DNA of 61,214 nt from Burkholderiales bacterium (GCA_947451925.1 CANGAW010000010.1:1-61214); one strand, 5' to 3'; counted from the first letter of the stretch, positions 1-9,387 are shown. Program-made: numbers and translations. The notes: generated by a model from the letters alone, not told the origin.

Positions 1-948
1 GAATGCCTGACCGACCACATGCGGGTGATGATGCAAAATCATGAAATAAAAATCGCGCCAGATCAATTCCGACAACCACACCGGCGCGCCTTCGCCGCCG
101 GTGCCGGCCTGCATTGCTTCCATCGCCCGCCGTGCCAGAGCGCGAATCGAGACCGTGCCAAAACGCAGATGGACCGACAAATAAGACGGCCCTTTAATTG
201 CCGGAAAATCACGGCTGTCACGGTAGCGGTGCAGGCGCGGTAAAAAATCGTCGAGCAAAGACTGGCCGCCGCTCATGCCCGTCGGTATGTGCAAGGCCGC
301 CAGGTCTACCGCTGCAAATCCCATGGCCGACAAGGACGGTATGGTTGCCGTATTTTCAGGCGCGGCCAATTGTCCCGCTAAAGGCTCGGTGGCATAGGCT
401 GCCAGCAAAGACGAGTCCAGATCGCCAGAGCCGGCCTGAAATTTTTTAAGCCAGGCGTTTTTATACGGCGTAAATACCGAGAACGGTTTGCCAGCCAGCG
501 ACAAGACTTCATCTTTTTCGAAGATCACCTGATCTTTAAAACTTTGCAGCGTGCGGCCTGCAGCGTGCAGGGCCTGCTGCACTTGTGCATCGCGTGCCAC
601 CGCCGCCGGTTCATAGTCATGGTTGATCAACACGCAATCCACGCCGAGTTCTGCTGCCAGTTGCGGAATGGCGGTGGTCGCATCAGCGTGGCGCACGATT
701 AAGCCGCCGCCATGGCGACGCAGCTCGGCATCCAGTTCCACAACGCTGGCGTGAATAAAGGCCACGCGGCGGTCTGCCGTCAGACTCCCTTCAGGGGTGT
801 CCGCTTGCAAGGGTTGCAGAATGGTTTTGTCAAAAATAAAGACGCAAAACACTTTGCTGGCCGTAGCCAGTGCCTGATGCAGCGCCGCATGGTCAAAAGC
901 GCGCAGATCGCGGCGGAACCAGACTAAGGCCTTGTCGGATGTTTTCAT
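1..948 (-). CDS. phrB: Deoxyribodipyrimidine photolyase (3' part cut by window edge)
   Basis: Light-driven repair of cyclobutane pyrimidine dimers. The reverse strand from the ATG at 948 reads without a stop to base 1 (316 codons). It opens with the family hallmark KALVWFRRDLRAFDHAAL, followed by a Rossmann-like N-terminal domain. Further on are an FTPYKNAWLKKF segment, PSYLSVHLRFGTVSIR and WLSELIWRDFYFMILHHHP, which match the start of the FAD-binding helical domain. The C-terminal third, including the end of the FAD site, lies outside the window. It is divergent from yqgE with about 140 bp between the starts. A cryptochrome-like paralogue cannot be excluded because the C-terminus is missing, but the N-terminal match favours a class I CPD photolyase. 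Confidence 0.9.
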   Translation of the reverse strand, partial: MKTSDKALVWFRRDLRAFDHAALHQALATASKVFCVFIFDKTILQPLQADTPEGSLTADRRVAFIHASVVELDAELRRHGGGLIVRHADATTAIPQLAAELGVDCVLINHDYEPAAVARDAQVQQALHAAGRTLQSFKDQVIFEKDEVLSLAGKPFSVFTPYKNAWLKKFQAGSGDLDSSLLAAYATEPLAGQLAAPENTATIPSLSAMGFAAVDLAALHIPTGMSGGQSLLDDFLPRLHRYRDSRDFPAIKGPSYLSVHLRFGTVSIRALARRAMEAMQAGTGGEGAPVWLSELIWRDFYFMILHHHPHVVGQAF

Positions 949-1085
949 GGAAGTAGGCAGGCAGTGAGTCGGAAAAGCAGGCAGTGTAGCGCTTTCGTTA
1001 GGGTTTGCCACCGCACTGCTTGCGGCCAGTCAGTCGCCGTGGCTGCACACGCTGGAAGCAGGGGCAAAGCTGATAAAATGCAGGC

Positions 1086-1757
1086 ATGCCCAAGCAAGCA
1101 AAGTCTTCCTCGCCTTCTTCAAGACCCGTGTCCGGACCGGACTCAGGCAGCGCCGCTCTTGCCGGACTCGCTGCCGATGCCGGCAAGCCGACATTCAATC
1201 TGGCCAATCATTTTCTGATCGCCATGCCCTGCATGAGCGACTCCGTGTTTAACCGCTCCGTCGTTTACCTGTGCGAGCACCACGCCGGTGGTGCGCTGGG
1301 CGTAATCATCAACAAGCCCACCGATGTCAGTGTCGATGCCTTGTTCGAGCGTCTTGAATTGCGCCTGGAAATTAATGTGCAGGATGGCTTGCGCCCGCAA
1401 GCGCCGGTGATGTTTGGCGGACCCGTGCAGGGTGACCGCGGTTTTGTGCTGCACCCGCCGGGCAATGCCTACTCTTCGTCGCTGACCATTTCCGATCAGG
1501 TCGCGCTGACCACCTCGCGCGATGTGTTGCAGGCTTTCGCCGAAGGCAACGGCCCGCACCGCATGCTGATCAGCCTGGGCTGCGCCGGCTGGGACAGTGG
1601 CCAGCTGGAACAGGAAATTTTGCGCAATGACTGGCTGACCGTGCGTGCCGACCCGGCGATCTTGTTTGAGACACCGGTTGAGCAGCGTTTCGATGCGGCC
1701 ATGCACCTTTTGGGCATTGACCCCGGCATGTTAAGCGGGGAAGCCGGGCATGCCTGA
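1086..1757 (+). CDS. yqgE: YqgE/AlgH family protein (UPF0301)
   Basis: Conserved cytosolic protein of unknown biochemical role, usually next to yqgF/ruvX, as here. The family core starts near residue 37 (NLANHFLIAMPCMSDSVFNRSVVYLCEHHAGGALGVIINKP). It continues with VMFGGPVQGDRGFVLHPP and RMLISLGCAGWDSGQLEQEI. The roughly 36-residue Ser/Pro/Ala-rich N-terminus is longer than usual. The ATG at 1086 is used because the next in-frame Met lies inside the conserved core; a GTG at 1128 is a possible alternative. It is the first gene of a rightward run, and ruvX starts 21 bp after its stop. Confidence 0.9.
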   Translation: MPKQAKSSSPSSRPVSGPDSGSAALAGLAADAGKPTFNLANHFLIAMPCMSDSVFNRSVVYLCEHHAGGALGVIINKPTDVSVDALFERLELRLEINVQDGLRPQAPVMFGGPVQGDRGFVLHPPGNAYSSSLTISDQVALTTSRDVLQAFAEGNGPHRMLISLGCAGWDSGQLEQEILRNDWLTVRADPAILFETPVEQRFDAAMHLLGIDPGMLSGEAGHA

Positions 1758-1778
1758 GCGCTGCCGGGGCAGCGCCCT

Positions 1779-2168
1779 GTGAGCACCATTCTGGCCTTTG
1801 ACTTTGGTCTCAAACGTATTGGTGTTGCCGTTGGCAACAGCATTTTGCGCCACGCCCAGCCGCTGACCATCATTACCGCTGCCACCAACGAAGCTAAATT
1901 TGCCGCCATTGCCGACCTGGTTGCGCAATGGGAGCCTGATATTGCGGTGGTGGGCCTGCCGCTGCATCCGGATGGTGCTGAACACGAGATGACCGTGCGT
2001 TGCCGTCGTTTTGCCAATCAGCTGCACGGCCGTTTTGGTCTGACCACCGCGCTGGTGGACGAGCGCTATTCTTCGGCCGTGCTATCGCAGCAGCGCGGCC
2101 AATTCATTGACGATGCTGCTGCCGCCATCATCCTGCAACAATATTTTGACGATCATGAACACGCCTGA
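1779..2168 (+). CDS. ruvX: Putative Holliday junction resolvase YqgF (RuvX)
   Basis: RNase H-fold nuclease of the YqgF/RuvX family, linked to Holliday junction resolution and pre-16S rRNA 5' processing. It begins STILAFDFGLKRIGVAVGN, which holds the first catalytic Asp (DFGxKRIG). It continues with VGLPLHPDGAEHEMTVRCRRFANQL and the second acidic motif VDERYSS, and ends near the third Asp region (FIDDAAAAIILQQYFD). At 129 residues it is slightly short for the family but complete. The start is a GTG at 1779. Its stop overlaps the start of pyrR by 14 bp, so the two are probably translationally coupled. Confidence 0.9.
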   Translation: MSTILAFDFGLKRIGVAVGNSILRHAQPLTIITAATNEAKFAAIADLVAQWEPDIAVVGLPLHPDGAEHEMTVRCRRFANQLHGRFGLTTALVDERYSSAVLSQQRGQFIDDAAAAIILQQYFDDHEHA

Positions 2169-2658
2169 ATTCGATGCCGAAGCGCTGTACGCGCAACTGG
2201 AACAGCAAGTAAAAACCGGTCTGGCCGCTGCCGGGCCAATAGCCATTGTTGGTATCTATTCCGGTGGCGCCTGGCTGGCAGAGCGTCTGGCCAAGAGTCT
2301 GGGTGTCACCGATCTGGGTTATGTGGACGTGTCTTTTTATCGCGATGACTATGCGGAAAAAGGCCTGCACCCCGAAGTTAAAACCAGCCAGATTTCCTTT
2401 GATGTCAATGGCGCCACCATTTTGCTAGTGGACGATGTGCTCTACACCGGCCGCACCACGCGCGCGGCGATCAACACCTTGTTTGATTACGGCCGGCCAG
2501 CGAAAATCATGTTAGCCGCACTGGTTGACCGTGGTGGTCGCCAATTGCCTGTCGCTGCTGATTTCGTTGCGCAGACCTGCGCACTGGCAGAAAATTCCCA
2601 GCTTATCCTGCAACGGGCCGATGACGGCCGCTTATCCCTGACGATAGACCATGCATAA
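2155..2658 (+). CDS. pyrR: PyrR bifunctional pyrimidine regulator / uracil phosphoribosyltransferase
   Basis: PRTase-fold protein that makes UMP from uracil and PRPP. In Gram-positives it also attenuates pyr mRNA; whether it binds RNA in betaproteobacteria is less clear. The 167 residues include the substrate hood ([17 protein letters not shown]), [25 protein letters not shown] and the PRPP loop [19 protein letters not shown]. The ATG at 2155 gives [18 protein letters not shown] and overlaps ruvX. Its 3' end overlaps pyrB by 8 bp. I see no PyrR-type attenuator upstream, which weakens a regulatory role in this operon. Confidence 0.92.
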   Translation: MNTPEFDAEALYAQLEQQVKTGLAAAGPIAIVGIYSGGAWLAERLAKSLGVTDLGYVDVSFYRDDYAEKGLHPEVKTSQISFDVNGATILLVDDVLYTGRTTRAAINTLFDYGRPAKIMLAALVDRGGRQLPVAADFVAQTCALAENSQLILQRADDGRLSLTIDHA

Positions 2659-3610
2659 TCCGCAACTCAATGCAGACGGCGAACTGCAACATCTGCTGAC
2701 CATCGAAGGTCTGCCACGTGCCGTGGTAACCCGCATTCTCGACACTGCCGCTTCCTTCGTTGGCGTTGGCGACCGCGAGGTCAAAAAAGTCCCGCTCATG
2801 CGCGGCAAAAGCGTGTTTAATTTGTTCTTTGAAAACTCCACCCGCACCCGCACCACCTTCGAAATCGCTTCCAAGCGTTTGTCGGCCGATGTCATTAATC
2901 TGAATATTTCAGCCTCCAGCGCCAGCAAAGGCGAGTCTTTGCTCGACACCATCGACAATCTGGCGGCCATGCATGCTGATATGTTCGTGGTTCGTCATGC
3001 CCAGTCCGGCGCACCCTACCTGATCGCCAAACACCTGAGCGACACCAGACAGCCGCATATTCATGTCGTTAATGCCGGTGATGGCCGCCATGCGCACCCG
3101 ACTCAGGGTCTGCTGGACATGTACACGATCCGGCATTACAAAAAAGACTTCAGCAATCTGACAGTAGCGATTGTGGGCGACATTTTGCACAGCCGCGTGG
3201 CCCGCTCCGATATTCACGGGCTGACCACGCTGGGCGTGCCGGAAGTGCGCGCGATCGGGCCGCGCACGCTGCTGCCGGGCGGCCTTGAACAAATGGGTGT
3301 GCGCGTTTTTACCGACATGAATGAAGGCTTGAAAGGCGTTGATGTCATCATCATGCTGCGCTTGCAAAACGAACGCATGAACGGTGCGCTGCTGCCTTCG
3401 GCACAAGAATATTTCAAGAGCTACGGTCTGACCCCTGAGCGTTTAGCGCTGGCCAAACCGGACGCGATTGTCATGCATCCGGGGCCCATGAACCGTGGCG
3501 TGGAAATTGATTCGGCAGTGGCCGATGGCGCGCAGGCAGTGATCCTGCCGCAAGTCACTTTCGGTATTGCTGTGCGCATGGCGGTGATGAGCATGTTGGC
3601 GGGTAGCTGA
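2651..3610 (+). CDS. pyrB: Aspartate carbamoyltransferase catalytic subunit
   Basis: Joins carbamoyl phosphate and aspartate, the committed step of pyrimidine synthesis. The 319-residue length is normal. The carbamoyl-phosphate loop [13 protein letters not shown] lies near residues 57-69, and [14 protein letters not shown] and [14 protein letters not shown] follow. The aspartate-binding half contains RLQNERMN and [14 protein letters not shown]. Its ATG sits inside the end of pyrR. The next gene is a metal-site-less dihydroorotase homologue. That pairing matches the Pseudomonas-type ATCase, in which PyrB needs the inactive PyrC' for its dodecameric assembly; that this holds here is inference. 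Confidence 0.96.
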   Translation: MHNPQLNADGELQHLLTIEGLPRAVVTRILDTAASFVGVGDREVKKVPLMRGKSVFNLFFENSTRTRTTFEIASKRLSADVINLNISASSASKGESLLDTIDNLAAMHADMFVVRHAQSGAPYLIAKHLSDTRQPHIHVVNAGDGRHAHPTQGLLDMYTIRHYKKDFSNLTVAIVGDILHSRVARSDIHGLTTLGVPEVRAIGPRTLLPGGLEQMGVRVFTDMNEGLKGVDVIIMLRLQNERMNGALLPSAQEYFKSYGLTPERLALAKPDAIVMHPGPMNRGVEIDSAVADGAQAVILPQVTFGIAVRMAVMSMLAGS

Positions 3611-3628
3611 TAGCGCAAGCCTAAAGCG

Positions 3629-3655
3629 AAAGACGCTGGGTCCCAGCGTCGTTGT
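3629..3655. repeat. Short palindromic repeat of the GACGCTGGGTCCC family (copy 1)
   Basis: In the 71-bp gap between pyrB and pyrC', bases 3632-3650 form a perfect inverted repeat with 9-bp arms GACGCTGGG and CCCAGCGTC around one T. The left part AAAGACGCTGGGTCCC recurs at 6678 (one base different) and 21591. It is therefore a member of a dispersed intergenic repeat family. There is no run of T after the stem, so a Rho-independent terminator is unlikely. Confidence 0.7.
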
Positions 3656-3681
3656 TGTTCGAGTAAAAAAACAGCCAATCT

Positions 3682-4977
3682 ATGAAACTACACATTAAAA
3701 ACGGCCGGCTGATTGATCCGGCCAACCAGATCGATGCATTGCAGGATGTCTTCATCATCGATGGCAAGATTGCCGCCATCGGCCAGGCACCGGCGGACTT
3801 CAACGCTGATCAGACCATCGATGCTGCCGGCCTGATTGTGGCGCCCGGATTAGTCGACCTGTCCGTGCGTCTGCGCGAGCCCGGCTATGAATACAAAGCC
3901 ACGCTGGAGTCCGAATTGCAGGCCGCATTGGCTGGCGGCGTGACCAGTCTGGTTTGCCCGCCCGACACCGACCCGGTGCTGGACGAACCCGGTCTGGTTG
4001 AAATGCTGGTGCATCGTGCGCGCAGCCTGAACCAGTCGCATGTCTATCCGCTGGGCGCGCTGACCATGGGCCTGAAAGGCCGCGAGCTGACCGAAATGGC
4101 CGAGCTGACTGAAGCCGGCTGCGTCGGCTTTGCACAAGCCGAAAGCACGATTGAAGACACCACCGTTTTGCTGCGTGCGCTGCAATATGCGCAAACCTTC
4201 GGCTATACCGTCTGGCTGCGGCCGCAAGATCCGCATCTGGGCAAGGGCGGCATAGCGCACAGCGGGCCGCTGGCTTCGCGTCTGGGTTTGGCCGGTGTGC
4301 CGGTGATGAGCGAGACCATTGCGCTACAGACCATTTTCGAGCTGGTGCGGGCCACTGGCGCGCGGGTGCATCTGTGTCGCATTTCGTCGGCCGAAGGCCT
4401 TCAACTGATTCGTGCGGCCAAGGCCGAAGGCCTGCCTGTCAGCTGCGACGTTGGTGCCCACCATCTGCACCTGACCGACGCCGACATTGGCTTCTTCGAT
4501 TCCAATGCCCGCATGACGCCGCCCCTGCGCAGCCAGCGTGACCGCGACGCGATCCGGCAAGCGGTGGCCGATGGCACCGTCGACGCGATATGCTCCGACC
4601 ACACGCCGGTTGACGATGATGAAAAGCTGCTGCCTTTCGGCGAAGCCTCGCCCGGTGCTACCGGTCTGGAATTATTACTGTCGCTGGCACTGAAGTGGGC
4701 CGAAGAAACCGTGGATGACCGCGCCCATGGATTGTCTGCTGCGATTGCCCGCATTACCTGCGATGCGGCCCGGGTGGCCGGACTGCGTGCCGGGCAACTG
4801 AGTGTTGGCAGTGCTGCCGACCTGTGCGTGTTTGATGCCGATGTGCGCTGGCTGGTGCAGTCTTCAGCGCTGCAGAGCCAGGGCAAGCACACGCCCTTTC
4901 TGGGCTATGAGTTGCAGGGACAGGTCAGACATACCATCGTTGCCGGTCGCACGGCCTTCAGCCGCCATACGTCGTGA
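3682..4977 (+). CDS. pyrC': Dihydroorotase-like PyrC' lacking the HxH metal site
   Basis: Amidohydrolase-fold protein of the dihydroorotase family, 431 residues. Active enzymes read D-x-H-x-H-x-R-E-P-G at the first beta strand; here it is DLSVRLREPG, so both zinc-binding histidines are replaced (by Ser and Arg). Other family features remain: CPPDTDPVLDEP, CDVGAHHLHLTD, RMTPPLR, ICSDHTPVDDDEK and SPGATGLELLL. The gene follows pyrB after 71 bp and overlaps plsC by 4 bp. In Pseudomonas the inactive homologue PyrC' (PyrX) is a structural partner of PyrB, and a true dihydroorotase is encoded elsewhere. The same role is inferred here. Confidence 0.9.
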   Translation: MKLHIKNGRLIDPANQIDALQDVFIIDGKIAAIGQAPADFNADQTIDAAGLIVAPGLVDLSVRLREPGYEYKATLESELQAALAGGVTSLVCPPDTDPVLDEPGLVEMLVHRARSLNQSHVYPLGALTMGLKGRELTEMAELTEAGCVGFAQAESTIEDTTVLLRALQYAQTFGYTVWLRPQDPHLGKGGIAHSGPLASRLGLAGVPVMSETIALQTIFELVRATGARVHLCRISSAEGLQLIRAAKAEGLPVSCDVGAHHLHLTDADIGFFDSNARMTPPLRSQRDRDAIRQAVADGTVDAICSDHTPVDDDEKLLPFGEASPGATGLELLLSLALKWAEETVDDRAHGLSAAIARITCDAARVAGLRAGQLSVGSAADLCVFDADVRWLVQSSALQSQGKHTPFLGYELQGQVRHTIVAGRTAFSRHTS

Positions 4978-5765
4978 AGCACTATTTTTCTCTGGCCCGT
5001 CTGGGCTTGCATCTGGCAGTGGGCCTGGGCATCTGCGCACTGCAATTTCCCTTGCTCGGTGAAGCAGGGCGCAACCGTCGCATTCAGCGCTGGTCGCGGC
5101 AACTGATTGCCATTTGCGGCGTCACGCTGGTCGTCAATGAAGATTTGCAGGCCGAGCCGGTGTCACCGGCACTGATCGTCAGCAACCACATTTCATGGCT
5201 CGATATTTTCGTCATCAACAGCGTGCATCCCTGCCGTTTCGTGGCCAAATCCGATATCCGTGACTGGCCCTTGATTGGCTGGTTATGCGACAAATCCGGC
5301 ACCATCTTTATTGCCCGTGGCCGTCAGCGCGATGTGCGTCGCATCTTCGCCGGTTTGGTCACCAGTATTCACAATGGCGAGCGGGTTGCATTTTTCCCGG
5401 AAGGGACCACCGCCGCGCAAGGCACGGTGCTGCCTTTTCATGCCAATCTGTTTGAAGCTGCGATTGAAGCGCAAGTGCCGGTACAACCCTATGCCCTGCG
5501 TTATGTGGATGCAGAAGGCGTGCTGCATGAAGCCGCCGACTTTATCGGCGAGATGACATTTGTGGAAAGCGTGCTGCTGATTTTGCGCAGCCGTGGCATC
5601 ACGGCCGAGTTGATTCGCTTGCCAGCCAAAAGCAGCGAAGGCGCGCATCGCCGTGAACTGGCGCAGAGCATGCACGCAGCCATTTCCAGTGTTCTCAGCC
5701 CGGCTGTTGATACTGCGGACAATCCACCTGAAACAGAGCGCGATCAGACAGTCGCACTGCAGTAA
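4974..5765 (+). CDS. plsC: 1-acyl-sn-glycerol-3-phosphate acyltransferase
   Basis: Membrane-bound acyltransferase making phosphatidic acid, or a lyso-lipid acyltransferase of the same family. Of its 263 residues, the first 30 form a hydrophobic anchor ([22 protein letters not shown]). The catalytic H-x4-D motif is NHISWLD. Then come [24 protein letters not shown], the substrate motif FFPEGTT and [10 protein letters not shown]. Translation starts at GTG 4974, overlapping the pyrC' stop by 4 bp. Its 3' end overlaps the convergent apaH by 71 bp, so the last 23 or so codons of each gene are read on opposite strands. Confidence 0.88.
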   Translation: MKHYFSLARLGLHLAVGLGICALQFPLLGEAGRNRRIQRWSRQLIAICGVTLVVNEDLQAEPVSPALIVSNHISWLDIFVINSVHPCRFVAKSDIRDWPLIGWLCDKSGTIFIARGRQRDVRRIFAGLVTSIHNGERVAFFPEGTTAAQGTVLPFHANLFEAAIEAQVPVQPYALRYVDAEGVLHEAADFIGEMTFVESVLLILRSRGITAELIRLPAKSSEGAHRRELAQSMHAAISSVLSPAVDTADNPPETERDQTVALQ

Positions 5766-6525
5766 GCTTGCCACCCCATACGCAGCCCGTGTCGAGCCCA
5801 ATCACATTGGGCTCAAGCGTGAGCCCCATGGTTGACCAATGGCCAAACACCACAGTGACATCCTGTGTCTGCCGGCTTGGCACCTGATACCAGGGCAGGT
5901 AACCAGCAGGATAAGCAGACAGGGGCGTGCCCGGGGATTCTTTGGTGTTGAATTCCATGTCGCCATCAGCGGTGCAATAGCGCAGCCGCGTCAAGCCATT
6001 GACGATGCAACGCAGTCGCGCGATGCCTTGCAGCTTGTCGTCCCAGCGGCGTGGTTCATTGCCATACATGTCGCGCAAAAAGCTGACCCAGTCATCACTT
6101 TGCAGTTGCGCTTCGACTTCCCGTGCCAGCGCCAGCACCTGCGCGCTCTGCCATTGTGGTAGCACCCCGGCATGCACCAGCAGATAACCCTCGTGCCGCA
6201 AAGCCAGCGGCTGCTTGCGCAACCAGTCCAGTAGCACATCGCGGTCGGGTGCCGCCAGAATGGCATTGATGGTGTCGCTGCGGTTGGGCTGGCGTATGCC
6301 ATTGGCAATCGCTAACAGATGCAAATCATGGTTGCCCAGCACCACGCGGGCGCGGCTGCCGAGTGCGCGGATTTTGCGCAGCGTGCCCAGCGAGTCGGGG
6401 CCGCGGTTGACCAGATCGCCCACAAAGATTAATTGCGCATGCGGATCTTGCACCTCGATTTTTTCAAGCAAGGCATCAAGGCGTTCGGCGCAACCTTGCA
6501 GGTCGCCAATGGCATAAGTGGTCAT
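5695..6525 (-). CDS. apaH: Symmetrical bis(5'-nucleosyl)-tetraphosphatase
   Basis: Hydrolyses Ap4A to two ADP, removing an alarmone and cap-like RNA ends. It is a metallophosphoesterase of 276 residues, a normal length. The start at 6525 gives [20 protein letters not shown], placing the GD-x2-G metal motif at residues 7-11. [17 protein letters not shown] and [14 protein letters not shown] supply further metal ligands, and [17 protein letters not shown] and [17 protein letters not shown] follow. An upstream in-frame ATG at 6645 would add 40 residues without family similarity and was not used. Confidence 0.94.
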   Translation of the reverse strand: MTTYAIGDLQGCAERLDALLEKIEVQDPHAQLIFVGDLVNRGPDSLGTLRKIRALGSRARVVLGNHDLHLLAIANGIRQPNRSDTINAILAAPDRDVLLDWLRKQPLALRHEGYLLVHAGVLPQWQSAQVLALAREVEAQLQSDDWVSFLRDMYGNEPRRWDDKLQGIARLRCIVNGLTRLRYCTADGDMEFNTKESPGTPLSAYPAGYLPWYQVPSRQTQDVTVVFGHWSTMGLTLEPNVIGLDTGCVWGGKLTAVRLSDRALFQVDCPQYQQPG

Positions 6526-6869
6526 CAGAAAAGAGGGAGTCAACAGTGTCCTGCATTCTAGTGTGTTGTGAGACGCTGCGTCACTCACGTAAAATGCGGG
6601 ATTGCTTGGTGTGTGCTTCTGAATACTGACACAGAATTTCGCCAAACCCCGGGTTGGGTAATGCCAGTCAGTTAAGCAAAGACGCTGGATCCCGGCCTTT
6701 GCCGGGATGACGAGTGATAGTCAACTAGCCTCGTAAACGTCGTCCCGGCGCAGGCCGGGACCCTGTGTCTTTCATTGAAAACGGAAAAATTTTCCCTTAA
6801 CTGACAGGTATTACCCAAGCCGGGTGGGCAGCGTGAAGAATTTAATTATTTAATCAATAAGGTTCCTGC
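6526..6869. other. Non-coding divergent region between apaH and rfbB
   Basis: This 344-bp gap separates the divergent apaH and rfbB starts and has no plausible gene. Its middle half is the inverted-repeat element at 6648-6824. The remaining bases (6526-6647 and 6825-6869) must hold both promoters. I could not assign convincing -35/-10 pairs. An AT-rich stretch around 6840-6862 lies just before the rfbB ATG. Confidence 0.6.
6648..6824. repeat. Nested inverted-repeat element (MITE- or BIME-like)
   Basis: The outer arms 6648-6676 and 6796-6824 are inverted copies of each other, matching at 26 of 29 bases (CCCGG-TTGGGTAAT and GTCAGTTAAG are shared). Inside them lie two inverted copies of the GACGCTGG family. 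Copy 6678-6713 has stem CCCGGC-CTTT-GCCGGG. Copy 6738-6773 runs in reverse with CCCGGC-GCAG-GCCGGG and ends TGTGTCTTT. Neither a transposase nor target-site duplications were recognised. A MITE or a bacterial interspersed mosaic element are both possible. Confidence 0.75.
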
Positions 6870-7940
6870 ATGATTTTAGTCACAGGCGGCGCCGGTTTCA
6901 TCGGATCGAATTTTGTGCTCGACTGGCTGGCCAGCAGCGACGAGCCGGTTATTAATCTCGACAAACTGACCTACGCCGGCAACCCCGACAACTTTGCTTC
7001 GCTGGCCAATGATCCGCGCCATCATTTCGTGCATGGCGATATTTGTGACCGCGAACTGGTGGCGGGCCTGCTCAAACAATATCAGCCGCGTGCCATTGTG
7101 CATTTTGCCGCCGAAAGCCATGTGGACCGTTCCATCCACGGGCCGGCCGATTTCATTCGCACCAACATCGATGGCACTTTCAGTCTGCTCGAAGCGGCGC
7201 GCGCTTATTTTGAAACCCTGAGCGATACACTGCGCGCGCAGTTTCGTTTTCTTCACGTGTCAACCGACGAAGTATTCGGCAGTCTTGGCCCTGACGATGC
7301 GCCATTTACTGAAACCACACCTTATGCGCCGAATAGTCCTTATTCCGCTTCCAAAGCCGCGTCGGACCAATTGGTGCGTGCCTGGTTTCATACCTATGGC
7401 TTGCCGGTGGTGACGGGAAATTGTTCAAATAATTATGGCCCGTTGCAGTTCCCGGAAAAACTCATTCCCTTAATCATTGCCAATGCGCTGGCCGGCAAGC
7501 CCTTGCCGGTGTATGGCGACGGTCAGCAAGTGCGCGACTGGTTGTATGTCGGCGACCATTGCGCCGCGCTGCGGCGCGTGCTGGCCGACGGCAGATTGGG
7601 CGAAACCTACAACATCGGCGGCTGGAATGAAAAAGCCAATCTCGATGTGGTGCACACCCTGTGCGACTTGCTGGATGAACTGGCGCCGGCGACGCAGTCC
7701 TATCGCCAGCAAATCAAATTTGTTACCGACCGTCCCGGGCACGACAGGCGTTATGCCATTGATGCGCGCAAGATCGAACGCGAACTCGGCTGGAAGCCGG
7801 CCGAAACTTTCGAGACCGGCATGCGCAAGACCGTGCAATGGACCCTGGCCAATCAGGACTGGGTTCGTAAGGTGCAGTCGGGCGAGTATTTACAATGGAT
7901 AGACCGTCAATACGGTCAGCAAAAAGAGGTCAACGCATGA
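6870..7940 (+). CDS. rfbB: dTDP-glucose 4,6-dehydratase
   Basis: Second step of dTDP-L-rhamnose synthesis: an NAD-dependent dehydratase of the short-chain dehydrogenase superfamily. It has 356 residues. The nucleotide motif GGAGFIGSN lies at residues 6-14, [12 protein letters not shown] at 79-90, the catalytic STDEVFG at 131-137 and YSASK (Tyr158, Lys162). [19 protein letters not shown] and [13 protein letters not shown] complete the signature. It is the first gene of an operon; its TGA overlaps the rfbA ATG by 4 bp. Confidence 0.97.
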   Translation: MILVTGGAGFIGSNFVLDWLASSDEPVINLDKLTYAGNPDNFASLANDPRHHFVHGDICDRELVAGLLKQYQPRAIVHFAAESHVDRSIHGPADFIRTNIDGTFSLLEAARAYFETLSDTLRAQFRFLHVSTDEVFGSLGPDDAPFTETTPYAPNSPYSASKAASDQLVRAWFHTYGLPVVTGNCSNNYGPLQFPEKLIPLIIANALAGKPLPVYGDGQQVRDWLYVGDHCAALRRVLADGRLGETYNIGGWNEKANLDVVHTLCDLLDELAPATQSYRQQIKFVTDRPGHDRRYAIDARKIERELGWKPAETFETGMRKTVQWTLANQDWVRKVQSGEYLQWIDRQYGQQKEVNA

Positions 7941-8836
7941 ACAAGGCAGCCACAGTAAACCGGCGCGGCATCATTCTGGCCGGCGGCTCCGGCACGCGGC
8001 TTTATCCGGTGACGATGGCCGTGTCCAAGCAACTGTTGCCGGTGTATGACAAGCCGATGATTTATTACCCGCTGACGACTCTGATGATGGCGGGCATGCG
8101 CGAAATTTTACTCATCTCCACGCCGCAAGACACGCCGCGTTTCGAAGCCCTGCTGGGCGACGGCAGTCAATGGGGCATCCATATTTCTTATGCAGTGCAG
8201 CCCTCGCCGGATGGGTTGGCGCAGGCCTTTGTGATTGGCCGCGACTTCATCGGCGAGCATCCTTCGGCGCTGGTGCTGGGCGATAATTTATTTTACGGTC
8301 ATGATCTCGACGCCAGCCTGCAGGCAGCCAATGCCCGTCAACAGGGTGCCACCGTGTTTGCCTATCATGTGCAAGACCCGGAGCGTTATGGCGTGGTGGG
8401 TTTTGATGCACAACGCCGTGCAATCAGCATAGAAGAAAAACCGGTCAAGCCGCAATCGAACTACGCGGTGACGGGTTTGTATTTCTATGATCAGCAAGTC
8501 TGCGACATCGCCGCAGCGATCAAACCTTCTGCCCGTGGCGAGCTGGAAATTACCGATGTCAATCGCGTTTACCTGGAGCAGGGCAGTTTGCAAGTGGAAC
8601 TGATGGGGCGCGGCATGGCCTGGCTCGATACCGGCACCCATGAATCCTTGCTCGACGCCTCACAGTTCATCGCCACGCTGGAAAAACGGCAAGGCCTGAA
8701 AGTCGCGTGTCCGGAAGAAGTAGCCTACCGTAAAGGCTATATCGATGCGGCACAATTGCAGGCACTGGCGCAGCCGCTGGCGAAAAATGGCTATGGACAG
8801 TATTTGCTGCGCTTGCTGCATGATCAGGTTTTTTAA
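7937..8836 (+). CDS. rfbA: Glucose-1-phosphate thymidylyltransferase
   Basis: First step of dTDP-rhamnose synthesis, making dTDP-glucose from glucose-1-phosphate and dTTP. It has 299 residues. The nucleotide-binding signature GGSGTRLYP is at residues 16-24, followed by [29 protein letters not shown] and [20 protein letters not shown] are also typical. The ATG at 7937 overlaps the rfbB stop and is preceded by a good Shine-Dalgarno sequence (AAAGAGG). An earlier in-frame start at 7895 lies inside rfbB and was rejected. Confidence 0.97.
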   Translation: MNKAATVNRRGIILAGGSGTRLYPVTMAVSKQLLPVYDKPMIYYPLTTLMMAGMREILLISTPQDTPRFEALLGDGSQWGIHISYAVQPSPDGLAQAFVIGRDFIGEHPSALVLGDNLFYGHDLDASLQAANARQQGATVFAYHVQDPERYGVVGFDAQRRAISIEEKPVKPQSNYAVTGLYFYDQQVCDIAAAIKPSARGELEITDVNRVYLEQGSLQVELMGRGMAWLDTGTHESLLDASQFIATLEKRQGLKVACPEEVAYRKGYIDAAQLQALAQPLAKNGYGQYLLRLLHDQVF

Positions 8837-8841
8837 ATTCC

Positions 8842-9387
8842 ATGAAGATTATTCCCACCACCATCCCCGACGTCTTTATTATCGAGCCCACAATTTTTGG
8901 TGACGAGCGCGGATTTTTTCTCGAGAGTTTTAATCAGCGCGCCTTTGAGAAACAGACAGGTGTGCATCTGCCGTTCGTGCAGGACAATCACTCGCGTTCG
9001 GCAAAAAATGTGCTGCGCGGTCTGCACTATCAAATCCGTCAGCCGCAAGGCAAGCTGGTGCGGGTGACAGTCGGTGAAGTCTTTGATGTCTGCGTTGATT
9101 TACGTCAGAGTTCACCGACCTTTGGTCAATCGGTGTCGGTGCTGCTGTCGGCACAAAATCATCGCCAGTTGTGGATACCGCCGGGCTTTGCCCACGGCTT
9201 TCTGGTGGTCAGCGACAACGCAGAATTTTTATATAAGACCACCGACTATTACGCGCCCGAATTTGAACGCTCCCTGTTGTGGAATGATACTGCGCTGGCG
9301 ATAGACTGGCCGCTGTCTGCTGCGCCGATATTGTCGGCCAAAGACCAGGCTGGTCTGCCTTTGTCACAGGCTGAATGCTTTCCATGA
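8842..9387 (+). CDS. rfbC: dTDP-4-dehydrorhamnose 3,5-epimerase
   Basis: Third step of the rhamnose pathway, a cupin-fold epimerase of 181 residues. It shows EPTIFGDERGFFLESFNQRAFE, then QDNHSRSAKNVLRGLHYQ with the catalytic His, and GKLVRVTVGEVFDVCVDLR. IPPGFAHGFLVVSDNAEFLYKTTDYY is followed by the DW motif. It starts 5 bp after rfbA and overlaps rfbD by 4 bp. The gene order B-A-C-D is common in proteobacteria. Confidence 0.97.
   Translation: MKIIPTTIPDVFIIEPTIFGDERGFFLESFNQRAFEKQTGVHLPFVQDNHSRSAKNVLRGLHYQIRQPQGKLVRVTVGEVFDVCVDLRQSSPTFGQSVSVLLSAQNHRQLWIPPGFAHGFLVVSDNAEFLYKTTDYYAPEFERSLLWNDTALAIDWPLSAAPILSAKDQAGLPLSQAECFP

Noticed and set aside
1143..1706. Long open frame on the minus strand opposite yqgE
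   Set aside because: It is a high-GC shadow of yqgE: no ribosome site, no family similarity, and composition explained by the opposite strand.
3632..3650. Perfect palindrome between pyrB and pyrC' as a terminator or PyrR attenuator
   Set aside because: There is no T-run in either direction and no alternative antiterminator fold. The sequence belongs to a dispersed repeat family found at unrelated loci.
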